This document shows, piece by piece, positions 48,511 through 60,681 of a DNA stretch of 64,000 nt; position 1 is the stretch's first letter, and each line of letters starts with the position of its first letter. Source of the DNA: Vandiemenella viatica (taxonomy: Eukaryota > Arthropoda > Insecta > Orthoptera > Morabidae). The DNA is taken from the NCBI GenBank assembly GCA_031002005.1, contig JARYHS010009186.1, positions 187,018,437 to 187,082,436 of the forward strand, given 5' to 3'. The notes below the pieces were generated by a model that searched no databases, was not told the origin of the DNA, and saw only the letters and a program-made list of their open reading frames with translations. The position numbers and the translations under genes were made by a program.

Positions 48511-48823
48511 TAACATATTTTTAATGTATTCCAATAGTAGTCGTAAAATGGCAGATGTTTTTTCATCGAATATAATTTATTTAAATTTTCAATTATTATT
48601 TTGTGTTTGTACATTTTATGACACTATAGGCTAGTTTCCATCTACCTAATAATTTTGCTATTATTTTTTACTTTTATAATAACTGTAAAATATCTCCATT
48701 TTCTGTTAGTATTGTTGGGTGGATTTTTAAGGTGTGGAAACTATAAATACTTTCTTTGGGCTGTTATGCGAGTCTCCTTATTACTTAGCATCAGAAATGC
48801 TAAAAATGATTTAAAATTTTTAT

Positions 48824-49137
48824 CAGTGGTGGATCCAGGAATTTTTCGAGCCGGGGCAAAAACTGTGGGAATGCCGCCCCTTGCAAGCATTATTTGGAGC
48901 CCCCATTTTTGCCGCCTGACCCCAAGTGTCACCGCTTCGATTGTCGGCCAAACACATTATTTTCGCCGCCCCGATTGTTGGCCAAACTCATTGTTGTCGC
49001 CGCCCGGCGCCCAGTGTACTAGTAGAGCTAAAAGTAGGTTTCCGCGACTTAAATCGACGCCATTCAAACATAATTTTGCAGCCCCCTTCAAGTTGGCAAC
49101 CCGGTTTACACCCCCCCCCCCCCAAGATCTGGCATTG
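48824..49137. mobile_element. hAT-type MITE inside the larger hAT element
   Basis: CAGTGGTGGATCCAGGA at the left and AAGATCTGGCATTG at the right are imperfect inverted repeats. The interior is GC-rich and non-coding, with GCCGCC-rich segments. The flanks (ATTTTTAT and GTTTTATT) are only loosely alike, so the duplication is uncertain. Confidence 0.5.
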
Positions 49138-49233
49138 GTTTTATTAAACGTTTAATCTGGGGGTCGATATGAAGACAAATGTTCTATGAGGGGGGTCGAC
49201 GTGATAAAAAGTTTGGGGACCCCTGGTCTATAC

Positions 49234-50545
49234 TCATGTACCTGCCAGGAGCGTCTCACGAGAATTGGGACGTTTAAGCCCAATTTCGAATAGCAAATCT
49301 TGAAAATCTTTTTTTTTTATCAAACAAAAACCAAAGTGTCACCCCCACTAAGTCCCAGAAGTGTTACGCCCAGTTATCTCGTTATTACATAATCGGCCGG
49401 TTCTGGTATCACAAGGCGTTATGGATGACGGAAGCATTTGTGAATTCTTAGCGGAAGCGTGAAGTTTTCGGTTTACTTGTGGATATTGTAATTGACTCAA
49501 ACATTGCAGCTAACTTGTTTCCTCAAGTACTATCAGTTGAGGCAGAGTAAAATAATTATCCAACTAACTAAAACCACTGTACTTCTTTTATTCAAAATCC
49601 CTCAAAGTAATTACAACAGAATTCTCGTAAAAAAAGCTTGAAAGCTGCTAATTCAATTTTTTGCATCAGCGGTCCGTCAAAAACGAGCAGAGTCCAGCCT
49701 GTTGAACAAAAGCTTAACGCCGCTTGTGTCAAGGTTCCGCCAACATTACTCTTGCCCTTCGGATCGCATGAAGTTCAGTCGAGCTCTTGTCTACGCTTCT
49801 CTCGAGTTACGAAGCGGGCATTTCAGACATAGCTTTTACTAGACTTTTTTGAGGGGTCTGTCCGCTTGTTTAAAGCCTAAGAAAACCAGTTTTTGCAAGA
49901 AGAAATAGTTGTTTTCATCTAAACTCTAACAATTCCGTTATTATTACATGTAAAACTCACATCAGCCCACATCTCTCTGCACTAGTGTACGGGCATGTTG
50001 TTTGTCGCTTATTTCAAAGAATTATTAGCACATCCAAAAAAATATAAGTCACTTGAAATCTCGGGACGCCTATAATATATTGCAATGTTAAAGAGAAGAT
50101 TGGAAATGTTTATAAATTGGGCATCCATGTCTATTTCGCTTCAATTACTCGCAAAAATTGATATTAGATTTCTTTTACATATGCATATAAAAATATTTGG
50201 AGGAATGAAAACGTCGGATTTAATCTATACATTCCATGTTTAGTGTCATCTTTAACTTGTGTAGAAGATATTGTTTGAAAACATCAGTTTCATAGTTACA
50301 GCTCAGTAAAAAATGCAATTAACGGGTTCTATGTAACAAGATCACCAAATTCTAATATGATTATCTGAAAAAATCTCTAATTTACTTCCTGGCGCGTACA
50401 TATTTTGTTTATTAAAAATGGGTTTCTGCTACTAGGCCATACCGCCCGCTCTAGTGTTATTGCGAGTCTTTCAAAGTACGCATAATTGATTTACTGTATT
50501 ATCTTTCTCTGGCTAAGTGCATACAACACAGGACGGACTCGATAA
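49234..50545. other. No recognisable gene
   Basis: AT-rich with short GC-richer patches (49320-49450, 49640-49830). No supported exon or repeat end. Confidence 0.45.
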
Positions 50546-50559
50546 CTAATTAAAACCAT

Positions 50560-50632
50560 ATCTGGCTCGAATAGGCGACCCCTACAATAAGAGGCCAGCG
50601 TGCTAACCTTTAAACTGCCAAAGCCTGGTAAG
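50560..50632 (-). repeat. tRNA-like SINE head, minus strand
   Basis: On the minus strand GGCAGTTTAAAGGTTAGC (A-box-like) is followed by GTCGCCTATTCGAGCC (B-box-like). Only the head is recognisable. Confidence 0.45.
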
Positions 50633-50639
50633 GAATTAA

Positions 50640-51736
50640 TTCACGTGATAAAGTTGTTAGAAATAGAATAACAATGTTCTCAAAGGGTGCGAGAAATTTC
50701 AAAAGACTAATGAATCCTTATGGCAGGAAAATAAACGAGATTGCCTTTATGAAAGGAACAATCCTGACATTTTATTGGATAGAATAAAAGTTTCGAATAT
50801 GAGAAATAAACCGAATTCGTTCTTAATGGAGAAGAAATGAGTTTGTCACCAAGCTCAGTGTCTATGGTCTTCAGTTCTTTCAAAATATTGTTCTTGATGT
50901 TGAAGGAAATTTTGGTATAAATTGGCGCTTCAACGGTAGACATGACAAAGAAAACGTTAGCATTCCCATGACCTTGACATGAGTCGCAACAACGCAACGG
51001 CGTGGTTTGAAACTCAACCGCCGCTGCGCCTGTCAGTAAAGTCATATTTCTAGAGTAACAATGGAATGGTCTAAAACTGCGAATGAGAAATAAAGCCCCA
51101 AAAAGTGTCAAAAGTAACTCGTATAGGTCAGTTCCATTTAATATATTTGAGGAGAGTCGTTAGTTTCAAGATTCGCAACTAAAATTTACGGCGAGCGAAA
51201 TGTTTCCTGAATCTCACTTAGCGTATGTTTCTCTTGCAATGCAGACATACAAACTTTGTTTTATCAACTGTAATTATTTCTTTGCTCGTGAAGGCGCATT
51301 CATTTGAACTGCAATTGTGGAGGTCTCTCGCATGCCACCTTCTCTGTGGTACTTGTAACAGTGTACTAAGGCTTGTAATAATACTTTTTGTCGAACAACA
51401 CTCGAATCGCTGGGTCATTGGGTCATGTAAACTGGTTCCAGGAAAAATCAGTTGCCATACAGCCAGCGTAATGGGATGGAGCGTGGAGACTGTTTCGGAG
51501 AAAAACAGTCATAACGTTATGTCTGTTCTAATCAACACTAACGCGTTTACACTGAGATAGGGGCTGGGCGGCGTTCGATCGTTCACCTGTCAGTAATGTG
51601 TCTGCAGATAAGGGAGGTGTGGAACAACCAGATAGCCCAGTGGCCAGAGCAGGAACAGACATACTACAATGTTTATACGTTTCCAAAGATATTTGGGCTC
51701 TGACAGCCACGAACAATATCCAAATCGTTCTTTACG
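50640..51736. other. No recognisable gene
   Basis: A 134-codon minus-strand frame (50707-51111) and a 111-codon plus-strand frame (51225-51560) occur. Neither shows a domain, splice context or codon pattern that I can defend. Confidence 0.4.
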
Positions 51737-51946
51737 GTCTGGTATTTGGGAGGACGCTGGTTCGATCACCGGTCCGGCCATCTAGATTTAGATTTTCTGT
51801 GATTTCCCGAAATCACTATAAGCAACTGACGGCAGAGGTCCCTCAAAAGGCGCACGTCGTATTTCTTCCCGTTCCTTTCCCAAATTTAAAGACTGCGACG
51901 TCGATAATCCGTAAAGCCCTAATAATTATCAGAACAAAAAAAAATA
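51737..51946 (+). repeat. tRNA-derived SINE (family A, copy 6, diverged)
   Basis: The A box is truncated; the B box reads GGTTCGATCACCGG. The body has TAGATTTTCTGTGATTTCCC and the tail GTCGATAATCCGTAAAGCC, with an A-rich end at 51931-51946. Confidence 0.72.
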
Positions 51947-52036
51947 TGGAAGGAACGTAGTTTCCACTATATTAGGAACATATATGTCGATTGGTTCATT
52001 TAAAAACTAAATAAATAGTTGAACAAATTTGACTTA

Positions 52037-52350
52037 GGGAGCATCCATAAATTACGTGAGGTATTTTTACGGATTTCCGGACCCCCCCCCCCTCCTCTGG
52101 TGAGATCTGATCGGACCACCCTCCCCCCTTCTGCTGAGAACTGGTAACGTGAGACCCCTCCCTAGAGTTCGCCCTCGCATGTTTTTGGGACTTTTTTTTT
52201 TACCTCAACAGTCCAACTAAATTTTCCAAAACCTCACGTGAGATTTTCGTTGACCTCCCACCCTCCCCCCTTGGTGAGATTTGGTGATACTTCGCCGGAT
52301 CCGCCCCCCCCCCCGCCCCTATTTCACATCACATAATTTATGGACGCCCC
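52037..52350. mobile_element. MITE with GGGAGCATCCATAAATTACG ends (second subfamily)
   Basis: The left end GGGAGCATCCATAAATTACG is mirrored by ATAATTTATGGACGCCCC. The interior has C-runs and repeats of GGTGAGATYTG, but lacks the AT-rich core of the 27029 family. The shared ends suggest the same type of transposase. Confidence 0.65.
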
Positions 52351-52989
52351 ATTACTGTGTCCACAGTATGTCAGGCAGTTCAAGGTGACTGGCCGGAGAT
52401 ACAAAAACCTTTCCAGTTAGTCAGGAACAAGCTCATTATATTGACATCCGGTGTTCAGGCAGGTCACTGAATCAGAGGAAAGTCATAGACATGTTGTGTA
52501 AATCGTTGAGTAATGATTAGAATTTTGTGTCTAGAAGCGTGCCCTGTCCGGAAGTAACCTTCAGACTGCGTACAATCTTTGGCCATGCAGGGATGTACCA
52601 ACTGTTGTTCTGAGACATGGAGATCTCGAAATTGAATTTATTATTATTACTGAGCTCAGTAATAATTATATTAACATGTACAAGAAAATAACATAATCTA
52701 TTTATAGCTCTTGCTTCCAAAATTCTAGTCCCCGGACTCAAATCCCGGTAGAGCAAAACACTTTTAACAGGTCTGTTTGATAATATGACATATACAAGAC
52801 GCTCCACGATAAATTGTAAGTACACCAACGACAGAAGAGGAATACGCGGCAAATCGTAACTTTGTCACTAACCTGTAAGACCACACGAACTTATTTTTTA
52901 ATTAACTGTAAAGAATCGATCTTTCTGCAACAATTTCCGTATACACCTACTTCTTCGCCACGTGAATCTTTAAATTCTTTCCAACCGAA
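52351..52989. other. No gene; isolated B-box-like site
   Basis: ACTCAAATCCCGG at about 52738 resembles a B box, but no A box is recognisable. A 111-codon minus-strand frame (52517-52852) has no signature. Confidence 0.4.
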
Positions 52990-53222
52990 CTTGTGGGTAA
53001 GCGGTAATTCTCTGGCCTCACATTCGGGGGGACAAGGGTTCGAATCCTTCCCGTTCGGCCATCTGGATTTGGGCTTTCCAAGTTTTACTCAAATCACTCC
53101 AGGCGAATGCTCGGATAGTTCCTTCAAAAGGCCTTGACCGAATTCCTTCCCGTTCCTTGCCTCCAGTTCTCTCCCGCCTCTAATGACCTCGACGACGACG
53201 CGGCGTAAAACCGGAGAAAAAT
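52990..53222 (+). repeat. tRNA-derived SINE (family A, copy 7)
   Basis: TTGTGGGTAAGCGGTAA (A box) and GGTTCGAATCC (B box) precede the body with GCGAATGCTCGGATAG and CTCTAATGACCTCG. The tail is GACGCGGCGTAAAACC plus an A-rich end. Confidence 0.83.
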
Positions 53223-55324
53223 AACTGAGGTGTTACACAATTTGCAATTATCAGATCGTGCACCAAAGACCAGGGCTAAATCCTACACTTCTTCGCAGAA
53301 CATTTGGAGTAAAAACAAAGTACACTTTTGGGGTATTTATCCATCGGATGGGAGCGCTGAACTTTGTAGCCCATCCGTGTCTTTCAAAATAGTATTCCTG
53401 AAAGGGCCGGCTCTGGGTTTCACTCTCTCCATTCCTTCTATCTTTTCTCAGGAACCACACGAAGGAGACACTACATTCATTGCAGCCGTGTACTCGTTTG
53501 AAATTCCCCGGCGAATTTATATGAGGGGTAAAATATTCCACGATAAATAATAGATCCAAATAACAGCTGCCTGCAGTCATTACAAGTGCAAAATATACGA
53601 GTGATATATAAAAAAACGAGAATACTAAATATTTGAAATGCATCTAAAGCTCCTTATGTAACTTATGAAGATGGTTGTTAAATATTTCAAGAGGAGAATT
53701 CTTAAAACTGTAAAGAAACTTGATGTTAACTTTTAGTAAACAAAGTTTGTGTCGATATTATTAATTGCTGTCAAAATGTGAGACTGTACTAATGTAGGTA
53801 CTGAATCGTAGGAAATAACTGAGACTTCCAAACTGAAGTTTTAAAAGGCGTATGAAGCATCATATAATGCGGATTAAATAATATAAAAAAGTATTGAGTA
53901 TAACTTGACTATCAAGTTAGTGGCTTCAAATTCCAAACAGTAAATTCAAGAAGTTACGAGAAAACCAGTGTAAGTCAACAAGTGACAACAATATTCAACT
54001 CCATAGTAGAGAAGACTATGGGAAGACCACGGTTTCTGAGACAGATTGAAAGAATTCTGTGGAAATAAAAAGACGGTACCACAACTTATCGTTTAGTATC
54101 TAGAACAGAGACTACAATGCTGTGCTAAAGAAGGCTCATTTAATGCACCATTCGTTTGAACATTTTGACTATTCTGAAGTTTTCGTTAAAATGGTTTCAC
54201 AGAGAAGTTGGCTACGAAGCGGAGACAATGTTGCGAGAAACTGCATTATGAAGCAACACTTTTTTCCTGATCAGCACGATGCAGTTGTGGGAAAATACAA
54301 TGCAGTGTTTCGTGACAGTCAATTAACTGTGTCACTTCCCGGTTCAGACATAGAGCTAATTCCAAGCTCGAGAAATACAGCAAATAGTGTCACGAATCAC
54401 TCGGTATCGCCTTTCCAGAACTTTTACTTTCTTTTAATTAATCTGAAATCAGAACCTGCACCAACGAGTTCCTTGTAAACTCTCCGCACCAGTAACTACC
54501 ATTCTGCTAAGCGTTTATATTGGGAACACAAAATTGACTGATATATTTGCGAATCATCGTTAGTTAATACCCTCGTTACTGCAATGTGTCAATACTGTCA
54601 GAGAAAATGAGTAGTCAGTCAGTTTTTCCCATTTACTAAATAGCTGTAAATTATGGTTGTTAATTATTAACTGATTAAGAAGCAACTGTCCAGCAATTTA
54701 GATAAGTGCTGTCACCCTAGATTTGAGAATGTCATTGCTGTGTTCCATTGTTGGGAGATTATCGATATGAATGATAGATGGTCCTCCAATCCCGACTAAA
54801 AAATATGTTTTAATAACCAAAACACCACTTGGCACATAGTCTACGTTTGGCAGATCATTTTCTTCTATTAGTTGTGTATCGTCGTTAATTACCGTCGTTG
54901 ACGTTATGATGTTGAGACCAGGGAAAAAAATAGAGCAATCAAGGGTTGTTACTACGTATTGCATTATTGAGAGGAACTAAAATAATATATTTTTGGAGAT
55001 ATCTACAATTTCGGTACAAATTCATCACTTGTTTAAACAAGCACCTCATTCTTTGTATTTTTTAAAAGATGCATTAACGTTATAACATATTATTCGTATC
55101 TCACGAGTTAGTGATACATAAATCCGTTTTTTTTTAAAAAGTGTTTAAATGTTAGTTCATTCAGCAGTGCATTTGAACAAAAACAGTGTGCAGGATCACA
55201 ACATTGAAGTTTCGCCGTACCTTTGTCCACAGTAATAACGAAGCAGATAAAGATACCTTCGTGTATGAGAATACATTTCATTGTGTAACTTAACGGGAGA
55301 ATGCGACTCAGCGGAATGTGCTGT
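53223..55324. other. No recognisable gene
   Basis: 53230-53550 is GC-richer, and open on both strands (106 and 130 codons). It looks like a repeat body (GGGAGCGCTGAAC, CCGGCTCTGGGTTTC) rather than a gene. A 118-codon plus frame at 54122-54478 and an 88-codon minus frame at 54698-54964 have no recognised domain. Confidence 0.4.
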
Positions 55325-55410
55325 CAACTATCGTTCGCGGACATGAACTCGCGATGACGAAACATTACACTCTTGGGAGCTGTTCTGCTGAGTTACTCAT
55401 TTGCAATGTC
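55325..55410 (-). repeat. tRNA-like SINE head, minus strand
   Basis: On the minus strand GAGTAACTCAGCAGAACAGC resembles an A box and GCGAGTTCATGTCCGC a B box, with tRNA-like spacing. It is too degenerate in its arms for a tRNA gene. Confidence 0.45.
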
Positions 55411-55717
55411 CAACCTCGCTTGGTTCACATGAGGCACGAGATGTTATCCGTTTCCTGTGCGGAGCTGCATAGATTCCTTTGAAGAAAAGTGAAGGCTTTA
55501 ATCTCTGCAAAAATATTGCTGCAGTTCAGCACAATATGACTTTCAAAATATGGTCTTGCAGCATAATGCACTACTCGTCCATTGCAGTGTTCATCAAGAA
55601 CTCCATGACATATACTGTCTTGAATCTTGTAGTTTGCGTCGTCGCAGTCTATTTATTATTTGTCAGCCATTTTTTAATCATGGAATGATGAGGTCTCTTA
55701 GTCATGAGTACTGATTT

Positions 55718-56100
55718 GGGAGCGTCCATAAACTACTTGGCTCCGTCTAGAGAGGGGGGGGGGGGAAAGAAGAGGAGTTGGCTGGAAGCTACGTGGGGGG
55801 AGGGTGGGGGTTTTCGAGTCAGGCCATGTAGCTTTTCATTCATATTATTTGTCACATTTAAAATGTAGTACAGAACACACAACAGCATGTGAATACTCAT
55901 TTCCGTCATTTAATTATCTCCATATGTAATTTACAACAGTCTGATAAGAGAAAATGGTACAAAATGTCTTCTGGAATCAATAGGGAAAGGGAGTTATGTG
56001 CTACGTGGGGAGGAGGGGGGAGGGGGGGGAACAGAGGCAAAAGCCACGTCGGGCTACGTGGGAGGGAGGGGGGTTCACAGGAGGCAAAAATGGAGCTCCC
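55718..56100 (+). mobile_element. MITE (copy 3 of the 27029 family)
   Basis: The left end GGGAGCGTCCATAAACTAC is intact. The right end is shortened to GGAGCTCCC. The AT-rich core (55880-55985) matches copies 1 and 2. Very G-rich arms (55750-55810, 56005-56075) flank it. Confidence 0.7.
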
Positions 56101-56354
56101 TTGTTATGAATCTCAGTTACCATTGGTGATCCTCCCGCTTGCTGGAAGAAAACCATTCCAATGGGGGAAGAAGTGTAGCAACCGCAGTAGGGATGGCCCG
56201 TACGCGGTTGCTAGGACTCGATCCTTGTCTTGTTATACTCACGATCAAGTGTGGTGGTTCCTTGAAGCGCGCAGGTCAAGTTTAATATCTAGAGAAATAC
56301 CAAAAGGGTATCCAATATTTACACGAAAGCCACTTAACTAATTTTGCTAATTAA

Positions 56355-56500
56355 CGTGAGCCTGGTGGCTGAGCGGTTAGCGCTTGAGCTGTATATCCTC
56401 ATTCGATCATACAGACTTCAATTTTTTTTCGAATATTCACGAAATCACTCCACATTAAAGTCAGGATGGTTGCTTCAAAAGATGTCAGGTAACAACGTTA
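56355..56500 (+). repeat. tRNA-derived SINE (family A, copy 8, degenerate)
   Basis: GCCTGGTGGCTGAGCGGTTA is a good A box. The B box is decayed. Body pieces CACGAAATCACTCCAC and TCAGGATGGTTGCTTCAAAA remain; the tail is missing. Confidence 0.6.
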
Positions 56501-57450
56501 TCTGACTCTTTATTTTATAAATTTTTGCTAATAACAATCTGTTAAAGATATATTTGCCTTGCGTATGAGATCACGTCATCACAGAGATTAAATTTTTTTA
56601 TTTATAGTTAGCCACCAGAGAGAAGCTAGATGGGATAAAGAAAATGAAAGTCCGTTTATATTATTGTGAAATAAATATGACTGTATTGCAGATCAATAAA
56701 TATAACAAGTATTAACATATAAAAATAGTTTTTTTAAATGCATGTTAATATAATAAGTTTGCTATAATCTGCCAACTTCGAATAGCCGGCCATTTCCAGT
56801 TTAATTGATGGGCAGCAAGAGAAATAATCTATTCGTATACGAAATATTACAAAGCCTATGGTGGAATTCCTTGCGGTTAATTCTTGCCCGCAGTCTTCCT
56901 GGACGAGTAACCACGTCTACAAGCCATAAAGCCACGATCCAAAAAATTGGTGGCAAACGTTGACTTTCTGGCATGGAATACGCAACGTCAATATAGCTCG
57001 GATATTCCATTAAATTTTCATTTATACACTAATTTATGAAAAGCATTTGCAGAGATCAATGTGAACTCTCTCCACCATCCCTCGAAAATACTTGCAGTGT
57101 GAGAAAGGGGTAAGGTTCATGGTCCTAACTAGGAATTATGTTCCTGTTTGTAAATATATTTGTATAAAAGTAAAATCAGAGTGTATTATTAACGCTGGCA
57201 ATTTAGTTGATAGGTCAAAGAAATCGACAGTGATGGTCTGGAATATCTTTTGCAGACAAATGAAGAGAATATATGAAAAAGGATGGTTTGATGGAAGCAC
57301 GAAAATGAGATGAATTTTACAAAAGAGGGGTCTTGAAGAAAAGAAGCTTTAAATTGTATCTCTCCTTGTATTTGGCAAGCTAGTGAGTAATTGTTAATAA
57401 AATGTATATACCCCGAGGGCAAAGAAAAATAATTGGTATATGACTTGTGA
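56501..57450. other. No recognisable gene
   Basis: AT-rich; short open frames at 56801-57010 and 57092-57313 without signatures. Confidence 0.45.
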
Positions 57451-57461
57451 ATATTGTGTCC

Positions 57462-57516
57462 GCTAATGACCCCGCTGTCGACGCGCCCTAAAACAACAAC
57501 AACAACAACAACAACA
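57462..57516 (+). repeat. 55-base SINE tail with 11-bp target duplication (family A)
   Basis: CGCTAATGACCCCGCTGTCG and CGCGCCCTAAA are the last bases of the SINE, followed by an (AAC)n tail. AATATTGTGTC is present exactly at 57451-57461 and 57517-57527, the target duplication of a LINE-mediated insertion. This is therefore a complete, very short 5'-truncated insertion. Confidence 0.85.
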
Positions 57517-57527
57517 ATATTGTGTCA

Positions 57528-58429
57528 ACAGGAAATGTTTCGATAAATGCACCGAAAACAAGTTTTAATTGCGTATTATAAAATTAATGTACTCAAAAAT
57601 AAATTTAATGTTTGATGATTCAAGGAAAATTGAATAAAATATTTGAGAAAATATTTAAGTAAATATCTAACGACAAAAATACGCAAGTGCGTGTTCGGAC
57701 AACCGTCAGGTATACTATATAAATAGCAAGACCAAGAAAAAAAAAAGAAAAAAAGGAAAAGCACTTACATGTGATAACCCAGGTAACATGCATAAATGTC
57801 CTCTTTCATTTTGTTTCGTACTTTCGAGACCTGATATTTAACGGTATTTCAGCCGTCTGCTCGATAACCTTGAACGTCAGTCTTCCAGTTATTAATCAAG
57901 TCCATGACATTGCATATTTTTACATAACTGCGCGCTGAAAACGTGCCACTATATTATGTGTATAGCCCCTTGTTTAACATCATGATCGAGGAACTGTTAC
58001 GACATTGGAGAATTTTTCGTCAAGGAAATGTGTGAACATTAACGAAAGCTGTACAGTTACACTTAGGTTACTAATGCATAGCGATCTTAAACATAAATTC
58101 AGAATGGTTTCATTATTGCAATTTACTCTCGCCGTTATTGCAAATAACTAACAGTCCTTAAATACACTCTAACATCGCGTATAGTCGAGATTTTAGTAAA
58201 TTAGTACTTAACATTTCTTGAATGTCCAACGATGTAAAAAATACACACGAAACATTTTACTTTGTTTTCATGTTTCTGCCAATATTAAATTTTTGTGTGT
58301 ATTATTTGATATCGAACATCGGCAGTCTGTTACTATGGTACCGATCGATTTGCTAGTTTTCTCGAGGCATCACAGAATACTGAGACTTGAAATTAGTAAT
58401 CCAGTGGGAAAAACAATTGTTTTCGGTGG
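57528..58429. other. No recognisable gene
   Basis: AT-rich, no supported feature. Confidence 0.45.
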
Positions 58430-58656
58430 ATGAGCAGATAAATCTCTGGTCTGGTGTTTCGGATGGCCCGGATTCGATCCCTTGACCACCTATTCAGATT
58501 TCGGTTTCCCTGGGTACCCAAAATCACTCCAGGTGAATGCCGGGATGATTATTTCAAAATGCCGTGGCCGAAATTTTACAGTTCCTGTTCCCTAGTTCTC
58601 TCACAGGTCTTGTGACTTCGACGAGTCTTAAAGCTCTAAGTACGAAGAAGAAGAAA
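58430..58656 (+). repeat. tRNA-derived SINE (family A, copy 9)
   Basis: GGTGGATGAGCAGATAAATC (A-box region) and GGATTCGATCCC (B box) precede GGTGAATGCCGGGATG and the tail TCGACGAGTCTTAAAGC. It ends in a GAA-rich run. Confidence 0.78.
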
Positions 58657-60681
58657 TAAACTAAGCAAAGCGGATAGAAGGGATTAAGAATGGACACGCT
58701 GATAGAAAATTTGGAAGAGTGCGATACGGCGGTTTGGACAGGTGAAGAGAGTGACACGAACCGGAGTTCTGCGGCAGATGGAAGACATGGAAAGGGCATG
58801 AAACTGGCCTAGAGGATAATGGGAAGAGATAATATATAAAAAATAAATTTTAGTCGGACAGAGAAAGACTGATGGTTTTGATTACTCAGATCCAATAAAC
58901 TGAAACAAGACAGGCAATCAAGATTTTTTTTTGCCGGTTATATTTCTGCTATGTGTCGTAGGATACACAGAAATAATAAAGTTTTATTAGAATGAACTTA
59001 AGTCATCATACACTTATTTTTATGCTTTTTATTTTGTGAATCTATCCAGTAGCCTAATTTAAATTCGATATTAAAAGAAAAATATTCCTGTGTCTCTGAA
59101 TATCATGGTAAGTAGTATCGGTTCAGACGTTATATATTCAGCGTAACTGTAGACATCTATTCCGATAGTCTTATTTATATAATTGGTATTAAGTTATCAG
59201 ATCCTTATACTGTGCTTATGATTTAGTAACAGCGAGCATACAGTACATATTGGAGCTATTTATTTTGTCTTTACGCCTATTTTCTTGCTATCATCGAAAT
59301 ATTTTTTTCCCTCGTATATGAATTTGTAACCGTATTACTGAAATATTTGTGGTAATCTTTCTCTACTCCATTAAACCCTATTTCGTTCGAAAATAGTTTC
59401 AAGATGTGTTTCCAGTCCGGGCGGATATTACAATGCTGACTTCTCAAAATAATAGTGAAGACCGATTTCAAATTAGATTCATATTTCGAAATTTGATGAT
59501 CACATATTTCATGCGTGCTCGAAGAATGGTGTTTGTATTAGTTTTTGTGTTTTTTATGTTACTTATACGTTTTTTTTGCCATTAGTGTTTGATTTCCATC
59601 CTTTAATCTCGAAATATCCTCTATGTTGATCTGAAGATAGACTTGACAGTGAATCGGCCAATGAGTACTGCTAATTTTTTATCCTCTCGAAAGAGCAAGT
59701 CAAGCAACATTAAGGAAATACAGTGGATTGTCTCCTACGAACCTGCCTGTAGTCCTTTTTTCAACAGATGTTTCTTCATTTAGTGCTTCAAAACTAGACG
59801 ACTTGTGCTGATATAAATTTTTCTGCTTACACTTGCACTTGCACTTGCTGGCTCCGATCTTAAGCTGCATTGCTTACAACTAGATACACAGTGAAGGCTA
59901 ACGACTCTAAAGGTGGCTTGTTTACTATTGGAATTGCAACCAGTATCTTGTTGATATATTTTTCTGTTCATAGTGTAATGCTACATACATACCATTTTAA
60001 TTTATTCAAGGGCATCAAGTACGGTTTTATTACTTTTTTTTAACAAAAATGGAGACGTTTGTAGACGTGTCGATGGTAACCATCTACATCTGTTCCAGCT
60101 GTACATACCCATTTCGTAATTCACATTTACTGCTCAGCAGTTTAATAACTTTATGCATGAGACCAAATACTTTGTTTTAAATACCACTGATTAAGCTGGA
60201 ATTCAAAATGGAAGTCCACAGAGCGTGTGACTTCACACAACTGCAGGAAAATTATATCCGTTTACAAAACATTCTACTAGCGTTACTACACTGCTGCGGA
60301 GATTAATGTGTGACGAAGGTCAAACATACTGATAAGTGAGTTGGCAGTGCACCCATTCATGAAGTTCGTTCAGATATGTTTTTACTAGTATATTATAAAA
60401 ATTACTTCTCTTATACTCCGCAGAATTACTAACATCTCTTTCTAACCAAAATTATTTTGTCTAGTGCCTGTGAAAGTAGTATTTCGTCTAAAAGAAATTC
60501 CTTACTTTCCATGCTTTCTATACAGACCATTTTACCTGTAAACTTGCTAAGGGGGTTACGTCATATTTCAAAGTTTCATTGGTATTAAGTAGTTACTAAA
60601 TGAAACTCAACTGGATCCAGATAAAAGACTCAAAAGCACGTATTGAAATTCTACCACTTTGTTAATCGACTTCTTTCAATT
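58657..60681. other. No recognisable gene
   Basis: AT-rich over about 2 kb. Open frames are all under 85 codons and without signatures. No RNA gene or repeat end was recognised. Confidence 0.45.

Larger units (their letters stand above)
43590..49225 (+). mobile_element. hAT element (ZBED5/SCAND3-like) with 8-bp target duplication
   Basis: The ends TAGGGGTCCCCAAA and TTTGGGGACCCCTG are inverted repeats of the CAGGGGTCCCCAAA type, with C to T in the first base of the left end. GTCTATAC lies on both sides (43582-43589 and 49226-49233), the 8-bp duplication of hAT. GGGGGTCGAT-like subterminal repeats occur four times on the left and twice on the right. The decayed transposase is at 47110-48510. 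A Harbinger element, a SINE and a MITE have since inserted, enlarging it to 5.6 kb. Confidence 0.88.

Noticed and set aside
50707..51111. 134-codon minus-strand frame
   Set aside because: No family motif; a chance open frame is likely in this much sequence.
54122..54478. 118-codon plus-strand frame
   Set aside because: No domain, no splice sites and no relation to neighbouring repeats that would support a gene.
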